From an uncultured Eggerthellaceae bacterium (GTDB lineage: Bacteria > Actinomycetota > Coriobacteriia > Coriobacteriales > Eggerthellaceae): 7,115 nt of DNA. A model generated the notes under the pieces. It was not told the origin of the DNA, did no database searches, and saw only the letters and a program-made list of their open reading frames with translations. This document shows, one piece after another, positions 1 to 5,126 of the stretch. The stretch lies in NCBI GenBank assembly GCA_949450265.1, contig CASTMW010000076.1, forward strand, positions 1 through 7,115. The letters run 5' to 3'. The stretch's first letter is position 1, and each line of letters begins with the position of its first letter. The position numbers and the translations under genes were made by a program.

Positions 1-147
1 AACGAAGAGAGGATCGGCGATATGCTCGGCCAACGGACCAAGCCCCGACCCCAGCACGATAGCGACCTCGGGAACGAAGTCGCCGACAAGGGCAGCCACG
101 ACATCCTTCGATCGCGCCAACCGATCCTGCAACGCCAGATCCTCCAT
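1..147 (-). CDS. Purine nucleoside phosphorylase, N-terminal 49 codons (cut by window edge)
   Basis: The product would cleave purine (deoxy)nucleosides with phosphate to give the free base and (deoxy)ribose-1-phosphate, in cytosolic purine salvage. Only 49 residues are present and the frame is open to the left edge. The recognisable part is VAIVLGSGLGPLAEHI at residues 29-44. This is the N-terminal Gly-rich phosphate-binding loop of the trimeric PNP/MTAP family (PunA, PupG, XapA, human PNP type). An amphipathic helix precedes it, as is usual. The ATG at 147 is chosen because GGAAGGA at 154-160 sits 6 nt upstream. A GTG at 150 is also in frame but lies too close to that site. The start follows the prmC TAG stop by 2 nt, so the two are very likely co-transcribed and coupled. 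Substrate preference (inosine/guanosine, xanthosine or methylthioadenosine) cannot be read from this fragment. Confidence 0.85.
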   Translation of the reverse strand, partial: MEDLALQDRLARSKDVVAALVGDFVPEVAIVLGSGLGPLAEHIADPLFV

Positions 148-149
148 CA

Positions 150-1229
150 CTATTCCTTCCATCGGCAGGTCAGCACGCGCGGCCTTCCCGCCAGGTCATC
201 CGTTATGCGCACATCCATGAAACCCGCTCCCGCTGCGATATCAGCAGCCTGGTCCAGACATGTCTCGTGCAGCTCCACCGCCAACACGCCACGCGGCTTG
301 AGCGCCGTTGCCGCCCATGCCACGATGTGTCGGTAGACATCCAAGCCATCAGCTCCCCCATCCAGCGCGCATTCCGGTTCGAAATCGCTCACCTCATGCG
401 GCAGCTGCGCCATCACGTCGGTAGGGATGTAGGGCGGATTTGCCACGACCGCATCGAAGCGTCCAAGATAGCGATCGGGAATGGGAGTACCCAGGTCTCC
501 TTCCAGCACGCGCATCCGATCGGTCACGCCCAGCGCCGAAGCGTTCTCACGGGCCAGTTCCACGGCTTGCGAAGCGATGTCCGTCGCGATGGCGCGCACA
601 TCGGGCCGTTCGGTCACCAACGAGCACGCGATGCAACCGCTACCCGTGCACAGGTCGGCCACCAGCAGCGTAGGCGCATCATCGGAGGCCTCTTCGCACG
701 CCTCTTCTCCTCGGACAAACGCATGCTCCACATCGGCATAAAGTGATGCTTGGTCGGATGGCACGTCAGCAGAGCGCCCGGACACGTCTACTGCACCCGC
801 ATCGGCAAGCTGCGCTTTCAGCGCTGCCACCGCAGCCGCTTCCGCATCGGCCGCCTCGGCGTTCCACGCCACCTTGCGCTCCTGTGCCGCGGGCAGCATC
901 GCGAGCACTTCGCTCACGAGCACTTCGGTCTCTGGACGAGGGATCAGAACACCTGGCCGCACCCGCACCGACAAGAAGCGGAACGGTGCCTCACCAGTGA
1001 TGTATTGGAGCGGCTCTCCCTGGCCACGGCGCGTCACGTGCTCACGCAGCGTTGCCCGCTCGTCTTCGGAGAGCGGGCGCTCAGGGTCCATGAACAGTTG
1101 CATCCGGTCGATCCCAGCCGCATCGCATACGAGCCGTTCCGCAGAGCGCCGGGGAGCCTCATCGCCCTTGCGCTCAAGATAGCCCGTGCACCAATCCAGA
1201 GCGGCCTTCGTCGTCCAGCTCTGCTCCAC
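150..1229 (-). CDS. prmC: Peptide chain release factor N5-glutamine methyltransferase PrmC/HemK
   Basis: PrmC transfers a methyl group from S-adenosylmethionine to the glutamine of the GGQ motif of class I release factors, which raises termination efficiency. The N-terminal helical substrate-recognition domain covers about residues 1-90. IPRPETE is at 96-102. The SAM-binding motif I (VADLCTGSGCIA) starts near 190, an acidic motif II (ATDI) is near 215-218, and the catalytic NPPY is at 264-267. The C-terminal part (KPRGVLAVEL) fits the family. At 359 residues it is well above the usual 280 or so. The excess is an Ala/Glu/Asp-rich insert at about residues 113-186, between PRPETE and motif I. 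The GTG start overlaps the TAG stop of prfA by 1 nt and has only a weak Shine-Dalgarno (GGAAG well upstream), which suggests translational coupling. The family call is secure; the role of the insert is unknown. Confidence 0.96.
   Translation of the reverse strand: MEQSWTTKAALDWCTGYLERKGDEAPRRSAERLVCDAAGIDRMQLFMDPERPLSEDERATLREHVTRRGQGEPLQYITGEAPFRFLSVRVRPGVLIPRPETEVLVSEVLAMLPAAQERKVAWNAEAADAEAAAVAALKAQLADAGAVDVSGRSADVPSDQASLYADVEHAFVRGEEACEEASDDAPTLLVADLCTGSGCIACSLVTERPDVRAIATDIASQAVELARENASALGVTDRMRVLEGDLGTPIPDRYLGRFDAVVANPPYIPTDVMAQLPHEVSDFEPECALDGGADGLDVYRHIVAWAATALKPRGVLAVELHETCLDQAADIAAGAGFMDVRITDDLAGRPRVLTCRWKE
154..160 (-). promoter_or_regulatory. Ribosome binding site of the purine nucleoside phosphorylase
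   Basis: The minus strand reads GGAAGGA, with 6 nt to the ATG at 147. It lies inside the last codons of prmC. It favours the ATG at 147 over the in-frame GTG at 150. Confidence 0.7.
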
Positions 1230-2302
1230 TACACCGCCGCTTCCAGCTTCTGCGCACGGTCGGCCGCCGACAGCGCCGTGATGACATCCATCAGCTTGTC
1301 TCCCATCAGCACGTCGTTGTAGCTGCTATTGAAGCCGATGCGATGGTCCGTCACACGGTCCTGCGGGCCGTTGTACGTGCGTATCTTCTCGGCTCGGTCC
1401 CCCGTACCGATCTGCGCCAAGCGCTGCGCACCCTCGGCCGCTTGCTGTTCGGCTAGCATCTTCTCGTACAGACGCGCACGCAGCACGCTCATGGCCGCCA
1501 CCTTGTTCTGCAACTGCGATTTCTGATCCTGCGACTGCACCACCAACCCCGTGGGCAGATGCGTGATGCGCACGGCGGAGTCAGTGGTGTTGACGCACTG
1601 ACCGCCCGGGCCGCCCGCACGGAACACGTCGATGCGAAGGTCGCCCTCGTTGATCTCCACTTCCACCTCGTCGGCCTCGGGCAGCACTGCCACCGTAGCG
1701 GTGGAGGTGTGGATGCGCCCCTGGCTCTCCGTCTTCGGAACGCGCTGCACGCGATGCACGCCGCTCTCGAACTTCATCAGCGAATAGACATGGTCGCCCT
1801 TCACCTTGAACTGGATCTCCTTGTATCCGCCCGCCTCGGAAGGCGATACGTCAAGCGTTTCGGTCTTCCAGTGCTGGGCAGAGGCGAAGCGCTCGTACAT
1901 CTTGTACAAATCCCCCGCGAAGATGGCCGCCTCATCGCCGCCCGCAGCAGCGCGGATCTCCACGATGATGTCCTTCTCATCGGCGGGATCGGCCGGGATG
2001 AGCATGAACTTGATGTCCTCTTCCAGCTGGGGCAGCCGCGCCTCGATCTGGGCTATCTCTTCCTGGGCGAAGTCACGCATGTCCGCATCCGCCAGCATCT
2101 CCTTGGCCGCTTCCAGGTCATCCAGCGAACCCACGTATTCGGCTGCCTTCTTGGCGAGCGGTCCTTGGCTGGCATATTCCTTCGCCAAGCGGTTGTATTC
2201 CTTCTGGTCGGCTAGGATCGCCGGATCACCCATCTTGGCCTGCAGCTCGGCATAGGCCTCCATGAACTTCTCCAGCTTCTCGCGCATGTTCACATCTTGC
2301 AT
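1229..2302 (-). CDS. prfA: Peptide chain release factor 1 (RF1)
   Basis: RF1 recognises UAA and UAG in the ribosomal A site and triggers peptidyl-tRNA hydrolysis. The protein has 357 residues, close to the family's usual 355-360. The N-terminal coiled-coil region covers about residues 1-100. The stop-codon reading tripeptide is P189-K190-T191, the PxT of RF1 rather than the SPF of RF2, followed by ESQGRIHTSTATVAVLPE. The catalytic GGQ is G233-G234-Q235, followed by CVNTTDSAVRITHLPTG. The frame is open much further upstream, to 2536 inside trxB, but that part has no RF1 likeness. AAAGGG at 2309-2314 lies 6 nt before the ATG at 2302 and touches the ATG at 2308, so 2302 is chosen. An internal ATG at 2287 is the main alternative. 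Its own stop is UAG, and prmC, its modifying enzyme, begins on that stop. Confidence 0.97.
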   Translation of the reverse strand: MQDVNMREKLEKFMEAYAELQAKMGDPAILADQKEYNRLAKEYASQGPLAKKAAEYVGSLDDLEAAKEMLADADMRDFAQEEIAQIEARLPQLEEDIKFMLIPADPADEKDIIVEIRAAAGGDEAAIFAGDLYKMYERFASAQHWKTETLDVSPSEAGGYKEIQFKVKGDHVYSLMKFESGVHRVQRVPKTESQGRIHTSTATVAVLPEADEVEVEINEGDLRIDVFRAGGPGGQCVNTTDSAVRITHLPTGLVVQSQDQKSQLQNKVAAMSVLRARLYEKMLAEQQAAEGAQRLAQIGTGDRAEKIRTYNGPQDRVTDHRIGFNSSYNDVLMGDKLMDVITALSAADRAQKLEAAV

Positions 2303-2308
2303 GATCAT

Positions 2309-2314
2309 CCCTTT
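2309..2314 (-). promoter_or_regulatory. Ribosome binding site of prfA
   Basis: The minus strand reads AAAGGG, 6 nt before the ATG at 2302. The in-frame ATG at 2308 directly abuts it and would have no spacing, so this site decides the start. Confidence 0.75.
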
Positions 2315-2323
2315 AGGTCTGCG

Positions 2324-2349
2324 AAAAAAGCGCACCGGAGACGGTGCGC
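2324..2349 (-). terminator. Intrinsic terminator after trxB
   Basis: The minus strand has a perfect 8-bp stem, GCGCACCG pairing with CGGTGCGC, with a 4-nt loop TCTC, followed immediately by six T. It begins 29 nt after the trxB stop and ends 21 nt before the prfA start codon. It should end trxA-trxB transcripts. If a prfA promoter lies upstream of it, inside the end of trxB, the hairpin would also sit in the prfA leader. Confidence 0.9.
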
Positions 2350-2378
2350 GTTCAGTCTGGGGATATTCTATCAGGTTG

Positions 2379-3332
2379 TCAGGACTGTTGCTGCAGCAAG
2401 TACTCAGCGCATGCCTCAGCGCAGTTCGCCCCGTCGGCCACCGCCGTGGACACCTGTCGCAGCATCTTCGTGCGCACGTCCCCCGCCGCGAACACGCCCG
2501 GCACGCTGGTCCTGCCCGTCTCGTCGGCCACCACATGCCCCGTTTGGTCCAGCTCTATCTTGCCGTCCAAAAACTCGGAGTTAGGGACCGTACCCACCGC
2601 CACGAACAGCGCAGCCACCTCATAGGCGGTCTCATTCCCGGTCAAACGGTCACGCACGCGCACGCCTGCCACCGCACCATCCTCTTCGACGATCTCTTCG
2701 ACCACCATGTTCCAGACGATCTGGACGTTCGGCAGGTTCTTCAGCTTGTCGTAATAGATGGCTGTGGCCCGTAGCACGTCGCGGCGCACGAACAGGTATA
2801 TCTTGTTGCAGATGCGCGAGAGGTAGATGGCATCCGCAGCCGCCGTATCACCGCCGCCCACGATGCACACATCGCGACCCTTGAAGAAATTGCCATCGCA
2901 GGTAGCGCAGTACGACACACCGCTGCCGGTCAGCTTCGCCTCTCGCTCGATGCCCAACTTCGCCGGGCGGGCGCCCGTGGCGATGATGACGGTGCGCGTG
3001 TCGATGTGCCCCGAGGGTAGATGCAAGCGCTTCACCGGCCCTTCCAAGGCAACATCGGTCACCTCATCATAGACGGTGTGCGCACCGAAATGCTCGGCTT
3101 GCTCATGCATGATCTGGGAGAGCTCGTAGCCGCTCTGCGACATCGTGAACCCAGGATAGTTCTCCAAGTGCTCGGTCTGGGCAAGCTGTCCGCCCGGAGA
3201 CAGGTTCTCCAGCAGCGCCGTATCCAGCCCCGCACGCGCGGCATACATGGCAGCGGTCAGGCCCGCAGGCCCTGCCCCCACGATGGCAACGTCATAGACC
3301 TTCTCTTCACGGTTGGTGTTCTCAGCTCCCAT
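2379..3332 (-). CDS. trxB: Thioredoxin reductase (low molecular weight flavoprotein type)
   Basis: This homodimeric FAD enzyme passes electrons from NADPH to thioredoxin. It has 317 residues, typical of the family. The FAD-binding GAGPAG is at 19-24, and LSPGGQL...ENYPGF is at 44-62. The redox-active CATC is at 142-145, followed by D146. The second dinucleotide fold GGGDTA is at 159-164, and the C-terminal FAD motif FAAGDVR is at 281-287. Two NADPH-domain positions depart from the usual pattern. The His of HRRxxxR is Val (VRRDVLR, 182-188), and the Glu that normally follows GGGxxA is absent (GGGDTAAADA). The ATG at 3332 is chosen because GGAGGAG stands just before it. A TTG at 3344 in the same frame would overlap that site. 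It lies 75 nt downstream of trxA and is followed by a strong terminator, so trxA-trxB is likely one unit. NADPH as donor is inferred from the family. Confidence 0.95.
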   Translation of the reverse strand: MGAENTNREEKVYDVAIVGAGPAGLTAAMYAARAGLDTALLENLSPGGQLAQTEHLENYPGFTMSQSGYELSQIMHEQAEHFGAHTVYDEVTDVALEGPVKRLHLPSGHIDTRTVIIATGARPAKLGIEREAKLTGSGVSYCATCDGNFFKGRDVCIVGGGDTAAADAIYLSRICNKIYLFVRRDVLRATAIYYDKLKNLPNVQIVWNMVVEEIVEEDGAVAGVRVRDRLTGNETAYEVAALFVAVGTVPNSEFLDGKIELDQTGHVVADETGRTSVPGVFAAGDVRTKMLRQVSTAVADGANCAEACAEYLLQQQS

Positions 3333-3335
3333 GGT

Positions 3336-3342
3336 CTCCTCC
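3336..3342 (-). promoter_or_regulatory. Ribosome binding site of trxB
   Basis: The minus strand reads GGAGGAG. The core GGAGG is 5 nt from the ATG at 3332. This near-consensus site sets the start at 3332 and argues against the upstream in-frame TTG at 3344. Confidence 0.8.
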
Positions 3343-3350
3343 AAAGCGAA

Positions 3351-3392
3351 GGGACGACCCGCTTCGGCTGTACGCCCAAGCCAGGTCGCCCC
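3351..3392 (-). other. RNA hairpin in the trxA-trxB intergenic space
   Basis: On the minus-strand transcript, GGGGCGACC (3392-3384) can pair with GGTCGTCCC (3359-3351) over 9 bp, with one G-U wobble. Inside it, GGCT (3382-3379) pairs with AGCC (3369-3366) around a 9-nt loop. The outer-stem wobble is a mismatch (A-C) on the plus strand, so the fold suits the mRNA sense. There is no T run after it, so it is not a standard terminator. It lies 8 nt before the trxB ribosome binding site. A role in mRNA processing, stability or relative expression of the two genes is inference only. Confidence 0.45.
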
Positions 3393-3407
3393 TCGTATCC
3401 GATCCTT

Positions 3408-3713
3408 TTAGAGCATCTGCAGCAGTTGCTGCTTGGGCACAGCGCCTACCGTCTTGTTCTTGATGGCGCCATTCTCGAACAGCATGATGGTGGGCACACT
3501 GTTCACCTTATAGCGCGCAGCCACATCCGGGCTCTGGTCAATGTCCAGCTTGTACACATCCACCTTCCCAGCAAGCTCATCGGCCACCTCTTCGATCACC
3601 GGGCCCAAACGCTTGCAGGGACCACACCACGTGGCGAAGAAATCGACAAGCACGGGCTTGTCTGCCTGCAGAACCTTGGAATCGAAATCGGTCGATGTGA
3701 GAACCTGACTCAT
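3408..3713 (-). CDS. trxA: Thioredoxin
   Basis: This small cytosolic dithiol reductant is recycled by TrxB and supplies electrons to disulfide-bearing targets such as reductases and peroxiredoxins. It has 101 residues, slightly shorter than the roughly 105-109 of well-studied bacterial thioredoxins. The active site is W29-C30-G31-P32-C33 within DFFATWCGPCK. The cis-proline is P74 in SVPTIMLF, and the conserved late glycine is G90. There is no signal peptide or membrane segment. GAGG, 6 nt before the ATG at 3713, and the adjoining AAGGA form a good ribosome binding site. It is followed by trxB on the same strand and is divergent from the antiporter. I found no convincing sigma-70 promoter upstream. 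Confidence 0.96.
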   Translation of the reverse strand: MSQVLTSTDFDSKVLQADKPVLVDFFATWCGPCKRLGPVIEEVADELAGKVDVYKLDIDQSPDVAARYKVNSVPTIMLFENGAIKNKTVGAVPKQQLLQML

Positions 3714-3719
3714 AGCACA

Positions 3720-3729
3720 CCTCTTCCTT
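3720..3729 (-). promoter_or_regulatory. Ribosome binding site of trxA
   Basis: The minus strand reads AAGGAAGAGG, with 6 nt to the ATG at 3713. The purine-rich stretch is longer than usual and suggests efficient initiation. Confidence 0.65.
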
Positions 3730-3810
3730 CGGGGTCTCTTCGAAGCCTATGATGCCGCGAAACGATGCGAACCGCTCTCCCTTCGCGCATGTGTAACCAT
3801 AACGCAAACA

Positions 3811-3823
3811 ACCGTTTTACCGT
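3811..3823. repeat. Short spaced direct repeat in the trxA/antiporter divergent gap
   Basis: ACCGT at 3811-3815 is repeated at 3819-3823 with TTT between. It lies in the 201-nt gap between the divergent starts at 3713 and 3915, about 100 nt upstream of each. It could be a regulator half-site pair, but five bases repeated twice can arise by chance. Confidence 0.2.
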
Positions 3824-3883
3824 CCGGCAACACTGAAGGCTCCATTCCGATGGCATGCCCGGCGCAGCATCCGCCACCAGGGC

Positions 3884-3889
3884 TATACT
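3884..3889 (+). promoter_or_regulatory. Candidate -10 element for the antiporter gene
   Basis: TATACT matches five of six bases of the sigma-70 -10 consensus and lies 25 nt before the ATG at 3915, so a transcript would start near 3896. No recognisable -35 sits at 16-18 nt upstream and there is no TGn extension. The call is therefore tentative. If correct, it excludes the in-frame upstream ATG at 3855. Confidence 0.4.
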
Positions 3890-3914
3890 CAACAGAACCA
3901 ACCGATGGAGCGCC

Positions 3915-5126
3915 ATGGAGCAAACGGAACTCATAACTTTGCTGGTCATCGTGATAGCAGCATTCCTCTGCCCTATCGCCGCATCGTTGATCCCGCGCAA
4001 GCTCATACCGGAAACGGTGCTCTTACTGGTCGCTGGCATGGTGGCAGGTCCGTATGTCCTAGGCATCGCGCAAATCGGGGACGCGGTGAAGCTCTTGAGC
4101 GACCTTGGCTTGGGGTTCCTGTTTCTCTTGGCGGGCTATGAGATCGACCCGAAGGACCTGGCTGGCCGCCAAGCGCGGCGGGGCCTGCTCACATGGATCG
4201 TCTCCTTCGCCATCGCCGTGCTGGTCATCGTACTGCTCCCCTCGTTCGAGCAAAACGCGTTCGGCTGGCTTTCGGTGGCCATCGCCCTGACCACCACCGC
4301 ATTCGGAACACTCGTGCCCATCTTGAAAGAGCGCAGCATCGCCGATGGCCCCATCGGCAAGGGCATCCTGGCCTACGGAGCATGGGGCGAGATCTGCCCC
4401 ATCATCGCCATCGCGTTCATCCTCTCCACGCGCGACCGCTGGCTGACCACCGTCATCCTGCTGGCCTTCTGCACCATCGCGGTGGCCTCGGCCATCATCC
4501 CGGCCCATATCCGCGAGAAGAGCCGCAGCATCGTCAAGCTGGTGTCCGACAACGCCGAGAACAATGCACAGATGACGGTGCGCGCCGTCATGATCCTGCT
4601 GATCGGGCTGATCGCCATCTCCGCCATCTTCGATCTGGACATCGTGCTGGGGGCGTTCGCAGCTGGCTTCGCTTTACGCTTCGTCATCCCACACGGCGAC
4701 AACAGCTTAGAGCATAAGCTCAACGGCATCGGCTACGGGTTCTTCATCCCCTTGTTCTTCATCGTCTCGGGTGCGAAGATCGACCCGGCTGCCGTTGCCG
4801 AGCAGCCGCTCATGCTGCTGCTGTTCATCGGCATGCTGCTCGTAGTGCGCGCGCTGCCCATCTTCATCTCGCTCGGGCTGCCCGCCAGTGATCCACGCAT
4901 GCCCTTGCGCGCACGTGCGACCGTGGCCCTGTATTGCACCACCGCGCTGCCGCTCATCGTGGCCGTCACCAACGTGGCCGTGAATGCCGAGGCCATGTCC
5001 GCAGACACGGCCTCGCTCTTGGTAGCAGCGGGCGGCATCACGGTCTTGCTGATGCCGCTGCTGGCCTCTCTTACCTTGCGCGGTATCGACCGCTACAGCT
5101 CTTCGCCTAGAGGGAAGCGGCCCTGA
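3915..5126 (+). CDS. Cation:proton antiporter, CPA2 / Na+/H+ exchanger family, membrane domain only
   Basis: This inner-membrane protein most likely exchanges a monovalent cation (Na+ or K+) for protons, serving pH and ion balance. It has 403 residues with about 11-12 hydrophobic segments. CPA2 landmarks appear in order: PETVLLLVAGMVAGP (32-46), LSDLGLGFLFLLAGYEID (61-78), the TM4-like ALTTTAFGTLVPILKE (124-139), ILAYGAWGEICPIIAIAFI (151-169), LGAFAAGFALR (245-255) and FIPLFFIVSGAKID (277-290). Where many CPA2 proteins have an Asp pair for ion binding, this one has G158-E159. There is no C-terminal TrkA-N/RCK domain, unlike KefB and KefC. The ATG at 3915 has GGAG 4 nt upstream and starts just before the first membrane segment. 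The frame is open back to ATG 3855, but the extra 20 residues are not family-like. Its end overlaps the thrS end by 20 nt. The ion is not determined. Confidence 0.9.
   Translation: MEQTELITLLVIVIAAFLCPIAASLIPRKLIPETVLLLVAGMVAGPYVLGIAQIGDAVKLLSDLGLGFLFLLAGYEIDPKDLAGRQARRGLLTWIVSFAIAVLVIVLLPSFEQNAFGWLSVAIALTTTAFGTLVPILKERSIADGPIGKGILAYGAWGEICPIIAIAFILSTRDRWLTTVILLAFCTIAVASAIIPAHIREKSRSIVKLVSDNAENNAQMTVRAVMILLIGLIAISAIFDLDIVLGAFAAGFALRFVIPHGDNSLEHKLNGIGYGFFIPLFFIVSGAKIDPAAVAEQPLMLLLFIGMLLVVRALPIFISLGLPASDPRMPLRARATVALYCTTALPLIVAVTNVAVNAEAMSADTASLLVAAGGITVLLMPLLASLTLRGIDRYSSSPRGKRP

Noticed and set aside
267..1322. Overlapping plus-strand frames at 267-746 and 750-1322, opposite prmC
   Set aside because: They are Arg/His-rich shadows of prmC without a family motif; prmC on the minus strand explains the region.
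1559..2215. Long plus-strand open frame (218 codons) antisense to prfA
   Set aside because: It lies wholly opposite the conserved RF1 coding sequence, has a His/Leu/Arg-rich composition with no known motif, and is expected from GC-rich codon use on the other strand.
2303..2536. Upstream in-frame extension of prfA into trxB
   Set aside because: The residues are Arg/Cys-rich and unlike RF1, the stretch crosses a terminator and the trxB coding region, and the ribosome binding site at 2309-2314 supports 2302.
3577..4066. Minus-strand frames upstream of and overlapping trxA (76 and 118 codons)
   Set aside because: They cross the divergent promoter gap and overlap trxA or the antiporter in another frame. 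Neither shows a motif or a good ribosome binding site.
4059..4508. Minus-strand frames opposite the antiporter (149 codons and smaller)
   Set aside because: They are Asp/Gly/Glu-rich or Met/Ser/Ala-rich reverse readings of membrane-helix codons, with no family likeness.
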